From Acidobacteriaceae bacterium (GTDB lineage: Bacteria; Acidobacteriota; Terriglobia; Terriglobales; Acidobacteriaceae): a DNA stretch of 7,567 nucleotides. The notes below the pieces were generated by a model, which was not told where the DNA came from, made no database searches, and was given only the letters and a program-made list of their open reading frames with translations. Position 1 is the first letter of the stretch; each line of letters starts with the position of its first letter. A program made the translations under genes and the position numbers. Shown one piece after another: positions 1 through 6,360 of the stretch. The stretch lies in assembly GCA_003154055.1 (NCBI GenBank), contig PMCH01000235.1:15047-22613 (forward strand). The letters run 5' to 3'.

Positions 1-1787
1 AACGTCAGCATCGAAGCATTCTTGTACGTCGGGAAGCCAAGAATGGCAACGGTGTCGAGGTCCTTCGGGGCGCCCACGTGCCATCCCGAACCCGAGTAGT
101 TGTAGTTGTAGCGGATATAGCCCAGCTTCAGGATGAAACGCTCATACAAGCGGTGGGTAACGTAGGTTTCGTAAACATCGCCGCGAGTGTTCGTCTTGGG
201 CGCGACGATGTCGTCTTCCGCATTGGCAAAGTTGAACCAGTACTTCGTGCCGTGGTTGAACTCGAACCCGATTTTCGTGCGTCCATCGTTCATCGGGACG
301 TTGTAGCGGGCTCCCACGTAGAACATGGCGCCGTTACGATCGACCGGAGCTTCGAACGGATCGGACATGAGCCCGCCAAAGGGAGTCGTAATTCCGTTGG
401 GACGGGTTCCCGAGTAGTTGCCGCTGACGTACAGGTCCACGTCTTTCATGCGGTGGTTGACGTTCACTCCAAACAGGTTGATGGCGCCCAGGTTAGCCGA
501 AGGCGTATAGCGCATTACGACCGGGGCGTTGACCGGATCCCCCGTGAGAGGGTTCACCGGAAGAACGAGCAGGCCGTTGAAGCCATCGGTCACGTTGAAG
601 GCGTGAGCGTAGGTTGCCTGGATGAGAGTCTTGTCGGTGCTGTACAGGTCCAGGTTGGCACCGAGTAGATGGGTGTCTTTCAGCCGGTCGGCGGGTGTCT
701 TTAGAAGGTTCCCATTCCCGAATCCCGACTGGTACCCAACGCCGTAGCAAAGCCGCCATACCATCTTGTCGTTGAAGTGATATCCGATGGTGATGCCGTC
801 GAATTGGAAATCGATCAGGGCGCCCGAGGGAGTGCCGCCTCGAGGCTCGTCCTGCCGGAAGTTCAGCGGCGGTCCGTCGGTGGACGGCCGGCGTCCGATG
901 GAGAGATAGAGGTTGGAACCGCCAACATGGTTCCAGGTGAAGTAGGCCCGTTCCACGCGCAGCATGTCACTGTTGGGAACGCCGGCGGTTGTGCCGTCAA
1001 TGTTCATTGAAGTCGGTTGCCCGTCAAAAACCTGGACGCCCGTGGAATCGCCCCACGCCTTGTACATGCTGAGGCGAGCCGTGACGCTCAGATCATCGTT
1101 GATCTTCGAGTCCAGATTCAGGCGCAGCCGGTTGGTATAGAGAATGTTCGTGTCGTTGGTGTAAGCGGGGACGAACGTGGCCGGCTGCAACATGCCAAAT
1201 AGCTGCTGCTGCATCTCGGGCGGGAACTGCGCCATCGCTGCCTTCAACTGTGCGAAGGTCAGGTTGCCGGTGAAGTACTGGTAGTCGGAATAGTGCTGCG
1301 CCACATTGCCATTGATGGCATCGATGCTGGGAGGAAGATTCCCTCCGTTGGTGTTCACGTAGAAGAGGCTCTTCACCACCAGGTTTTGAAGTTGCATGCC
1401 GTCGAAATGAGCGGGCACGTTCCCCCAGATGGAGTGGGCCTCGAAACGGTAGTCCCCGGAGAGGTTGACCCGGTCCAGGGCTCCGCGACGCTCGGTCTGG
1501 GAAATGCGGTGATCAAGGTCTTTCACGGTCGCCACGAGTTCAGAGGTGTTTGCCTGGTCTCCTGTGGCTTGCTGCTTTACCTCTTCTTTTTTTTCCTGCG
1601 CCGCCAGTCGCTCCTCAAGAGCGGCGACCGACTTTTTCATTTGTTCCAGTTCCTGCCGCAACTGAGCATTGTCGTCGGCAGCGGCAGAGGATGGTTGGTT
1701 TGAGGTTCCAGTCGAAGTGTTTTGGGCCGATGCTGCCAACGTGAGCAGCAGTACAAAAGCGATAGAAATTAGTAAAAGTCTACGCAT
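1..1787 (-). CDS. Outer-membrane beta-barrel porin-like protein, DUF3373 type (3' end outside window)
   Basis: Read on the minus strand this frame is open for 595 codons from ATG at 1787 and leaves the window without a stop. A strong Shine-Dalgarno, AAGGAGGAG at 1795-1803, decides the start. Residues 1-21 are a signal peptide with an ASA|Q cleavage site. Residues about 40-100 form a charged, heptad-like coiled coil (QLRQELEQMKK...). From about 106 on, alternating aromatic/polar strands suggest a beta-barrel, starting with NLSGDYRF and ending in tyrosine-rich strands such as YIRYNYNYSGSGW. The segment GRRPSTDGPP (298-307), after MLRVERAYFTWN, resembles what I remember of the DUF3373 family, described from Geobacter-like and epsilonproteobacterial genomes. 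Family membership is recalled, not searched. A porin role is inferred; the substrate is unknown. It lies 40 bases downstream of a secreted cytochrome c gene and is probably co-transcribed with it. The alternative is a generic OprP-like or other putative porin. The final barrel strand may lie just outside the window. Confidence 0.82.
   Translation of the reverse strand, partial: MRRLLLISIAFVLLLTLAASAQNTSTGTSNQPSSAAADDNAQLRQELEQMKKSVAALEERLAAQEKKEEVKQQATGDQANTSELVATVKDLDHRISQTERRGALDRVNLSGDYRFEAHSIWGNVPAHFDGMQLQNLVVKSLFYVNTNGGNLPPSIDAINGNVAQHYSDYQYFTGNLTFAQLKAAMAQFPPEMQQQLFGMLQPATFVPAYTNDTNILYTNRLRLNLDSKINDDLSVTARLSMYKAWGDSTGVQVFDGQPTSMNIDGTTAGVPNSDMLRVERAYFTWNHVGGSNLYLSIGRRPSTDGPPLNFRQDEPRGGTPSGALIDFQFDGITIGYHFNDKMVWRLCYGVGYQSGFGNGNLLKTPADRLKDTHLLGANLDLYSTDKTLIQATYAHAFNVTDGFNGLLVLPVNPLTGDPVNAPVVMRYTPSANLGAINLFGVNVNHRMKDVDLYVSGNYSGTRPNGITTPFGGLMSDPFEAPVDRNGAMFYVGARYNVPMNDGRTKIGFEFNHGTKYWFNFANAEDDIVAPKTNTRGDVYETYVTHRLYERFILKLGYIRYNYNYSGSGWHVGAPKDLDTVAILGFPTYKNASMLT
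1587..1594 (-). repeat. A8 homopolymer inside the porin coiled-coil codons
   Basis: Eight consecutive A on the coding (minus) strand span codons for E65-K66-K67. The reading frame is intact across it as sequenced. A run this long near the 5' end of a surface-protein gene could allow polymerase or replication slippage, but nothing here proves that it does. Confidence 0.4.
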
Positions 1788-1827
1788 GATATGTCTCCTC
1801 CTTTTTCCTGTTGACCGCAGCCGCTCT

Positions 1828-2178
1828 CTAACCACAGGTAGCCGGTTGCTCAGAATCCGCCGCGTGGTCGATGGCAAATCTCTGAATGGCCTTCATCTGA
1901 TCCGGCGTGAGCCCTTCGAGCAATCTCACACCTGTCTTGGGATGGACTGCCGTCTTGTGTGCGGGAATGAGTTTGAGTTTGAAAAAACTCCGCCACTGAT
2001 CCTGTGTGAGGGTCATCGGCGAGTACTGCCCCTGCGGCGATCCCTTGTCGTGGCAGACCTTGCAGTTGTTGCGATAGAGTTCCTTGCCATTAAGATTCTG
2101 GGCGCTTGCCGACCCCGCTGCGATCAGCAACAGCCCCAAAAGCGATACCGCGATAAATGACGAATAAAGCCGCCCCAT
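1828..2178 (-). CDS. Secreted monoheme c-type cytochrome (116 aa)
   Basis: This is a small periplasmic electron carrier. The start ATG at 2178 follows GGAGGA (2182-2187) closely and gives a clean signal peptide: GRLY, then a hydrophobic stretch at 8-22, then ASA|Q at 26/27. An upstream in-frame ATG at 2268 would add 30 basic, non-signal residues and is unlikely. The heme-attachment motif is C39-K-V-C42-H43, with H43 as the proximal ligand. Only one CxxCH is present. M55, H74, H79 and M95 are possible sixth ligands, and the sequence alone does not choose between them. The segment PMTLTQDQWRSFF follows the heme, and the protein ends in an acidic tail closing with TCG, so there is an extra cysteine at 115 outside the heme site. 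The gene is first in a two-gene unit with the porin-like barrel, 40 bases apart. The partner is not shown by sequence. A role in electron transfer at or across the outer membrane is inference from the neighbour. Confidence 0.88.
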   Translation of the reverse strand: MGRLYSSFIAVSLLGLLLIAAGSASAQNLNGKELYRNNCKVCHDKGSPQGQYSPMTLTQDQWRSFFKLKLIPAHKTAVHPKTGVRLLEGLTPDQMKAIQRFAIDHAADSEQPATCG

Positions 2179-2217
2179 GTGTCCTCCGCCTGCTATTGTT
2201 TCGAGTCCCCTGCTGCG

Positions 2218-2228
2218 TACACGGTGTA
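2218..2228. promoter_or_regulatory. 11-base palindrome TACACGGTGTA near the predicted transcription start
   Basis: Five-base arms TACAC and GTGTA flank one central base, between the CGTA box and the predicted start of the cytochrome transcript. This would be a suitable place for a repressor. No regulator gene of a matching family is visible in the window, so the role is a guess. Confidence 0.3.
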
Positions 2229-2253
2229 TACGGTTGCGATACTTCATGGTTTC
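2229..2253 (-). promoter_or_regulatory. Candidate ECF-sigma promoter for the cytochrome-porin unit
   Basis: On the minus strand GAAAC (2253-2249) is followed, exactly 16 bases later, by CGTA (2232-2229). This is the published sigma-W-like ECF pattern GAAAC-N16-CGTA. A start near 2222 would leave about 44 untranslated bases before the cytochrome ATG, with its ribosome site inside. The divergent neighbour is an ECF-type sigma factor gene, which makes autologous control plausible. An overlapping TATACA (minus strand, at about 2231-2226) has no good housekeeping -35 box at 17 bases. It is a pattern match only; chance occurrence cannot be excluded. Confidence 0.5.
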
Positions 2254-2266
2254 GATACTTCGCAAC
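2233..2266. repeat. Inverted GTTGCGA/TCGCAAC arms plus direct repeat CGATACTTC in the divergent intergenic region
   Basis: GTTGCGA (2233-2239) and TCGCAAC (2260-2266) are perfect 7-base inverted arms with 20 bases between them. Inside, CGATACTTC occurs twice (2237-2245 and 2253-2261), with a 16-base period. Together they frame the candidate -35 box of the minus-strand promoter and lie upstream of the sigma gene, so one site could serve both directions. The repeats are seen directly; protein binding is inferred. Confidence 0.45.
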
Positions 2267-2309
2267 ATTGCTACAGGCTACACAACCCAGGAGAGCGACG
2301 ATGTGACGT

Positions 2310-3284
2310 ATGTCTCGCGGGGGTGTGATAAAGCACCAGAATGGGAGTTACGAAAGGTCGCACTTCCGAAGTGGTACATTGAATGGCGTGCGTTCCGAAA
2401 TAGAACAGGCGGTTCAGCTGTTGCAGCGGGGCGATGATCAAGCCTTGGAGCAAGCCTTGGCCCTGCTCCAAAACACCGTTTTCTCCTTCAGCATGAGAGT
2501 CTGCGGACAGCGCGAAGACGCTGAAGACACGATGCAGGAAGTGCTTCTCAAGTCGGTTCCGCACCTGCCCAAATTCGACAGTCCGAAGGCACTGGTTGTC
2601 TGGCTGTACAAGGTGGCGAAGAACCGTTGCCTGATGAGCCGCCGCCGGAGCAAGTTCGCTCCGAAAGAGGATCTGTCTCTGGAAGAACTGATGCCGGACC
2701 GTCAGGAACTGGAGCGATTGAGTGGCGACGGCAACATCAATCCTGAAGCTTTCGCGATCCGAAGCGAAGAGGCGGGGCGGTTGCGCCGGGCAATTCAGAA
2801 GCTGCCTCCGCAGTATCGAATTGTTCTGGTGTTGCGAGATATGGAAGGACTGACGGACGACGAAGTTGCGGAGATCACCGGCTTACGCTCTGGAACCGTT
2901 CGCGTACGGCTGCACCGGGCGAGGCTATTTGTACGCAAAGAACTGATGAAGGCGTGGAAACCGCTCCCCCGCAGGAGTGTCGGGGCCGCCGCATCGCGGG
3001 CCACTGCCGGCGGGGAGCCCAGGCCCGCGCGATGCAAAGCAATGTTTGCCGAACTTTCTAACTATCTGGACGAGCAGTTGGATGATTCTCTGTGTGAGGA
3101 ACTGGAGAAGCACATGGACGGCTGCGGGCCGTGCAAGGTGTTTCTCTCCAGCTTGGAAGCGGCGATCGAGCAATGCCGAAGATCGCCTGCGGAATGCCCC
3201 GCCGGGAAAAGAGCGGTCAAGCTCCGTAAGGACGTAATGAAGAACTATGCCAAAGTTGTGACGGCCTTTCGACCGCAAACGTAG
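2310..3284 (+). CDS. ECF-type sigma factor fused to a C-terminal zinc-binding anti-sigma-like domain
   Basis: This is an RNA polymerase sigma factor of the extracytoplasmic-function type with an extra regulatory tail. Numbered from 2310, region 2 spans about 46-115 (EDAEDTMQEV core-binding, then WLYKVAKNRCLMSRRR for -10 recognition). Region 4 spans about 150-213 (LPPQYRIVLVLRDMEGLTDDEVAEI-type helix-turn-helix with SGTVRVRLHRAR for the -35). After an Ala/Arg/Pro linker (216-241) comes a ZAS/zf-HC2-like domain: C242, then H268-x3-C272-x2-C275. C262, C289 and C296 are further cysteines. In the usual arrangement this domain is a separate anti-sigma protein; here it is in cis. The start is uncertain: ATG 2310 has only GGAG at 2290-2293, 16 bases upstream. 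GTG 2325, TTG 2379 or GTG 2388 would trim up to 26 residues that do not look like sigma. The gene is divergent from the cytochrome unit and lies 105 bases before the OsmC-RND operon. Confidence 0.88.
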   Translation: MSRGGVIKHQNGSYERSHFRSGTLNGVRSEIEQAVQLLQRGDDQALEQALALLQNTVFSFSMRVCGQREDAEDTMQEVLLKSVPHLPKFDSPKALVVWLYKVAKNRCLMSRRRSKFAPKEDLSLEELMPDRQELERLSGDGNINPEAFAIRSEEAGRLRRAIQKLPPQYRIVLVLRDMEGLTDDEVAEITGLRSGTVRVRLHRARLFVRKELMKAWKPLPRRSVGAAASRATAGGEPRPARCKAMFAELSNYLDEQLDDSLCEELEKHMDGCGPCKVFLSSLEAAIEQCRRSPAECPAGKRAVKLRKDVMKNYAKVVTAFRPQT

Positions 3285-3289
3285 TCTCC

Positions 3290-3301
3290 AGCAGGCCTGC
3301 T
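3290..3301. other. 12-base perfect palindrome AGCAGGCCTGCT after the sigma gene
   Basis: This self-complementary stretch begins five bases after the sigma stop codon. It lacks a loop of normal size and a following T tract, so it is not a convincing intrinsic terminator. It could be a weak hairpin or a binding site. Confidence 0.25.
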
Positions 3302-3313
3302 TCCCGATACTCC

Positions 3314-3343
3314 TTCGAATTTCCCTGTAACAAGATTCGAATT
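3314..3343. promoter_or_regulatory. Paired TTCGAATT sites upstream of the OsmC-RND operon
   Basis: TTCGAATT occurs at 3314-3321 and again at 3336-3343. The copies are 22 bases apart (about two helical turns), and each holds the palindromic core TTCGAA. The similarity continues a few bases rightward (TTTCCCTG versus TTCCTG). Same-face spacing just upstream of an operon is typical of cooperative operators. Which protein would bind is unknown. Confidence 0.45.
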
Positions 3344-3355
3344 CCTGCATTTATT
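3327..3355 (+). promoter_or_regulatory. Weak housekeeping-type promoter candidate for the OsmC-RND operon
   Basis: GTAACA (3327-3332) and TTTATT (3350-3355), 17 bases apart, each match four of six bases of the -35 and -10 consensus. A start near 3362 would leave about 28 bases before the OsmC ATG. The second TTCGAATT lies inside the spacer, where a bound repressor would block polymerase. The match is weak, and read-through from the sigma gene is an alternative. Confidence 0.28.
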
Positions 3356-3378
3356 CGTGGGGCTCTTGGAAAGAGCGC

Positions 3379-3384
3379 AGGAGG
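3379..3384 (+). promoter_or_regulatory. Ribosome binding site AGGAGG that sets the OsmC start
   Basis: AGGAGG followed by five bases and ATG at 3390 is near-ideal. It excludes the in-frame ATG at 3357, which lacks such a site and would add eleven residues. Confidence 0.85.
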
Positions 3385-3389
3385 CAATC

Positions 3390-3863
3390 ATGATCAGCTC
3401 TAAAGTTGAGCTCACTCAACCATTCAGGCAACAACGTCAGTTCGTGGCGCAGACCGGGAGCGGACACAATCTGCTGCTGGACGATGCCGCCGGGGGCACC
3501 GGGCCCAAACCCATCGAACTGGTTGCGGCGGGACTAGCCGGCTGTACGGCGTTCGATGTCATCACAGTCCTGCGCCAGAAGTATCACCAGAAAGTTACGG
3601 GATATGAGGTTCGAGTAGAGGCCGATCAGGCGGACCGTCCGCCACAGGTGTTTACAGCGGTCCGGATTCATCACGTGGTCACTGGATACGGCATTGATGT
3701 ATCAGCCCTGGAGGAGGCCATCCGGCTGTCCGAGGAAAAGTACTGCTCGGTGGGGGCCATGGTGCAGAAGACAGCAAGTTTTCACACAACCCACGAAATC
3801 ATCGAAGAGAAAACCGAGTCGCTGAGACCACTCGTGATCCAGGCCGCCGGAGTCCAGAGTTGA
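3390..3863 (+). CDS. OsmC/Ohr-superfamily thiol-dependent protein (157 aa)
   Basis: This is a cytoplasmic OsmC-like protein. Characterised family members reduce organic hydroperoxides with two conserved cysteines; many others have no assigned substrate. Both cysteines are present in the expected settings: C52 in GPKPIELVAAGLAGCTAFDVI-type context, and C119 in SEEKYCSVGAMV. Conserved features include an Arg near the N-terminus (RQ in the first strand) and Glu43 before the first cysteine helix. The length is normal. The GPxPxELxxAGLAGC pattern looks closer to the YhfA-like branch than to classic Ohr, so peroxide reduction should not be assumed. There is no signal peptide. Its stop overlaps the TTG start of the channel gene, so it is translated together with an efflux system. 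That suggests it deals with the same stress or compound, perhaps peroxides, persulfides or electrophiles (inference). Confidence 0.9.
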   Translation: MISSKVELTQPFRQQRQFVAQTGSGHNLLLDDAAGGTGPKPIELVAAGLAGCTAFDVITVLRQKYHQKVTGYEVRVEADQADRPPQVFTAVRIHHVVTGYGIDVSALEEAIRLSEEKYCSVGAMVQKTASFHTTHEIIEEKTESLRPLVIQAAGVQS

Positions 3864-5236
3864 AGGCTCCCTTCAAATTCGTTCTAGCTGCCATGACCGC
3901 GCTCTGGCTCTTGCCAGCAGCACCGGCTCAACAGGCAGCAGAGCCTTTGGCCCTTACCCTGGAGCAGGCGGTAAAGATCGCGCTGGAGAAGAGCCCGCTG
4001 CGCAAGGCGGCAGTAGCAGACACGAAGGCGGCCTCTGCGGAGATTGGTTTGGCCCGCTCGGTTCTCATGCCGCGGCTGACCTTCTCCGAGACCGTGACCC
4101 GCGGGAACGACCCGGTTTACGTGTTTGGCAGCAAACTGCGGCAGCAGCGCTTCACGGCTGCCGACTTCGACCTGAATAAATTGAACACTCCCTTGCCCTT
4201 CGGGAACTTCAACACGCGTTTTGGCGGAAGCTGGAATCTGTTTGACTCGTTTGCCAGCTGGCACGGCGTGAATCGGGCAAAACAAATGGACGAGGCTGCC
4301 GGACATCAACTGGAGCGTACCGATCAGGAGATCGTGTTCCGGGTGGTGGATTCTTATTACGCTGTGTTGCTTTCCAGCAAGCAACTGGAGGTCGCCGAGC
4401 AGGCGGTGAAAACAGCCCGGTCCATCATGGATCGCGGTCAGGCGAGGTTCGACAGCGGGTTGGTGGTCGAGTCCGACTTGCTGACCGCGAAGGTGCGCGG
4501 GGCAGAGCGACAGCAGGAACTCATTCGGGGCAGGAACAATCTGGATTTGGCGCGGGCCCAGTTGAGCACCGCCATGGGTGTACCGCTGGACTCCCTGTTC
4601 CAGCCGGTGGAAGCTTTGGCGGAACGGACGCTTCCCGTCCCCGTTCTCCAGGAAGTCGAAAAGGTCGCCCTTACGAACCGGCCGGACTTGAAGCGCATTC
4701 AATCCGAAGAAGCAGCCCAGCGGCAGAGCGTTGCGATTGCGAAGTCATCGTTTGGCCCGCGCGTGAACGCCTTCGCCAGCTGGGAGATGGACAACCCAAC
4801 GTTTCTGGCGGGCGGGGGCGGCAACCATTGGTTGGGCGGGGTGGAAGTGCAGTTTGACATCTTCCAAGGGGGCGCAAAACGGGCGGAACTCTCGCGGGAA
4901 CGCGCGCTGCAGGAGAAAGTGACAGCCATGAAGCAGGTGGCGAGCGACGGAGTCCGCCTTGAAGTCCGCCGCGCCTACTACAACCTGGACTCGGCCCGGC
5001 AAGAGGTAGAAGTGGCGCGAGCAGCGATCGCCCAGGCGCAGGACAGTTTGCGAATCGGTCAGAACCGCTACGACGGCGGGCTCACCACCATTACCGACCT
5101 GTTGAGCACCGAAGAAGCGACGCGACGCAGCCAGACCGATTATTGGGAGGCTGTTTATCGCTTTCATACCAGCTACGCCAGCCTGGAGTTGGCGAGCGGC
5201 ACTCTGAATCTTCAATCTCCGGTGGTGACGCCATGA
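3860..5236 (+). CDS. TolC-family outer-membrane efflux channel
   Basis: This is the outer-membrane exit duct of a tripartite efflux pump; a trimer would span the outer membrane and periplasm. Length (458 aa) is typical. The start is TTG at 3860, with GGAG (3849-3852) seven bases upstream, overlapping the OsmC stop as TTGA. The first in-frame ATG (3893) would cut into the signal peptide (1-23, hydrophobic core VLAAMTALWLL, APA|Q site). There is no lipobox cysteine, so unlike OprM-type channels it is not lipid-anchored. Two OEP repeats are visible. The first has the strand GGSWNLFDSF near 122-131. The second has FDIFQGGAKRAEL near 330-342 and NRYDGGLTTITDLL near 402-415, with long alpha-helical stretches between. 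The stop overlaps the adaptor start (ATGA), indicating coupling with the pump's other parts. Confidence 0.94.
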   Translation: MKAPFKFVLAAMTALWLLPAAPAQQAAEPLALTLEQAVKIALEKSPLRKAAVADTKAASAEIGLARSVLMPRLTFSETVTRGNDPVYVFGSKLRQQRFTAADFDLNKLNTPLPFGNFNTRFGGSWNLFDSFASWHGVNRAKQMDEAAGHQLERTDQEIVFRVVDSYYAVLLSSKQLEVAEQAVKTARSIMDRGQARFDSGLVVESDLLTAKVRGAERQQELIRGRNNLDLARAQLSTAMGVPLDSLFQPVEALAERTLPVPVLQEVEKVALTNRPDLKRIQSEEAAQRQSVAIAKSSFGPRVNAFASWEMDNPTFLAGGGGNHWLGGVEVQFDIFQGGAKRAELSRERALQEKVTAMKQVASDGVRLEVRRAYYNLDSARQEVEVARAAIAQAQDSLRIGQNRYDGGLTTITDLLSTEEATRRSQTDYWEAVYRFHTSYASLELASGTLNLQSPVVTP

Positions 5237-6360
5237 TTCATGCCAATTCCTTCCCTTTACGTCTGATCCCTTTGGCCGTGGTTCTGGCCGGCGGCCTCAG
5301 CGGTTGCTCCAGTGAGCGGCAGCCGACGACTCCAGCGCCGCAGACGATGCGCAATGTCCCGGTGCTCGCGGTACAGCGGTTGGACATACCCGATTTGCTG
5401 GAAGCGGTAGGAACGGTACGCGCTTCGCAGACCAGCCAACTGGCAAGCCAAATGATGGGGAACATCGTGGAACTCCGCGTCCATGAAGGAGATCGCGTGC
5501 AGCGTGGGCAGGCGCTGGCGGTAATCGATGATGCACAACCCCGGTCTGCCGTCGACCGGGCCGCGGCGGCTGAGAGTGCAGCCGGGCAGGAAGTAGCCGG
5601 GGCGGATTCCGGCCTCACTCTAGCCCAATCGACACTCCATCGTTACCAGGATCTCTATGACAAGAAGTCGGTCAGTCCCCAGGAATTCGACGAAGTGAAA
5701 GCTCGTTACCAGGCAGCGCTCGCGCATCGCGACATGTCGCGCGCGGGTCAGGTGCAGGCCAAGGCGGCGCTGGCCCAGGCGCACACAGCTCTGTCGTATA
5801 CCCGCGTTCTGGCACCTTTTGATGGAGTGGTCACCGAAAGGAAAGCCGACGCTGGCATGTTGGCCAGTCCGGGCTTACCGATCTTCACCGTCGAGGGACT
5901 GGGGCACTATCGATTGGAAGCCACGGTCAATGAGAACGATCTGCGGCACGTCCGGATAGGAGAACAGGTATCGGTCGTGGTGGATGCGCTGGAAAACGCG
6001 GACCTGAAAGGAAGGGTCGTACAGATCGTTCCAGCAGCGGACCCCGGCAGCCGCAGTTTCCTGGTGAAAATCGAATTGCCAGCGGACAAGCGGCTGCGGT
6101 CGGGCCTGTTCGGCCGGGCACAATTTTCCCGCGGGAATCGTTCGTCGTTGCTGATTCCGGAAACTGCGGTAGTGAAGCGGGGACAACTCCAGGGTGTTTA
6201 CGTGCTGGACCAGAACAAGGTCGCAGGCCTGCGCTACGTCACACTGGGGAAGAACTCCGGGGCCCGGGTCGAAGTACTCGCCGGACTTCAGGAAAACGAG
6301 CGCATCGTGACGAACACCGCCGAGCTAGACCTGAACGGCAAGCGCATCGAGGCCCAGTAA
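5233..6360 (+). CDS. RND efflux periplasmic adaptor lipoprotein (membrane fusion protein)
   Basis: This protein links the inner-membrane RND pump to the TolC-type channel in the periplasm. ATG 5233 gives a 375-residue protein with a lipoprotein signal peptide: hydrophobic 9-22 and lipobox L22-S-G-C25, so it is anchored to the inner membrane by lipidated C25. A longer in-frame start at 5143 would bury the signal peptide inside the preceding gene and is rejected. The domains in order are a lipoyl half-motif at about 57-100 (GNIVELRVHEGDRVQRGQALAVID), an alpha-helical hairpin at about 101-187, the second lipoyl half with RVLAPFDGVV (191-200), a beta-barrel, and a membrane-proximal domain to the end. 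At the hairpin tip R137, L141 and S148 have the R-x3-L-x6-S spacing seen in AcrA, the contact used for TolC binding. No His/Met-rich metal-binding N-terminus like that of CusB is seen, which mildly argues against a copper/silver pump. Confidence 0.95.
   Translation: MIHANSFPLRLIPLAVVLAGGLSGCSSERQPTTPAPQTMRNVPVLAVQRLDIPDLLEAVGTVRASQTSQLASQMMGNIVELRVHEGDRVQRGQALAVIDDAQPRSAVDRAAAAESAAGQEVAGADSGLTLAQSTLHRYQDLYDKKSVSPQEFDEVKARYQAALAHRDMSRAGQVQAKAALAQAHTALSYTRVLAPFDGVVTERKADAGMLASPGLPIFTVEGLGHYRLEATVNENDLRHVRIGEQVSVVVDALENADLKGRVVQIVPAADPGSRSFLVKIELPADKRLRSGLFGRAQFSRGNRSSLLIPETAVVKRGQLQGVYVLDQNKVAGLRYVTLGKNSGARVEVLAGLQENERIVTNTAELDLNGKRIEAQ

Noticed and set aside
78..668. Open frame of 196 codons on the plus strand with no stop
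   Set aside because: It lies antisense to the porin-like gene, has no ribosome site, and its valine/arginine-rich translation resembles no protein. The minus-strand frame has a signal peptide, coiled coil and family-like motifs.
1293..2160. Overlapping plus-strand open frames across the porin start and cytochrome gene
   Set aside because: They are antisense to two well-supported minus-strand genes and lack motifs or ribosome sites.
2179..2268. N-terminal extension of the cytochrome to the ATG at 2268
   Set aside because: It would add 30 Arg-rich residues before the signal peptide and run through the candidate promoter. ATG 2178 has its own GGAGGA.
3285..3313. Intrinsic terminator between the sigma gene and the OsmC operon
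   Set aside because: The only palindrome (3290-3301) lacks a normal loop and has no T tract, so termination is not supported.
3884..4702. 272-codon minus-strand open frame inside the TolC gene
   Set aside because: It is a by-product of GC-rich codon bias opposite a clear TolC-family gene; the translation has no recognisable domain.
5143..5232. N-terminal extension of the adaptor protein to the ATG at 5143
   Set aside because: It overlaps the TolC gene by about 90 bases and displaces the lipoprotein signal peptide. ATG 5233 gives ATGA coupling and a proper lipobox.
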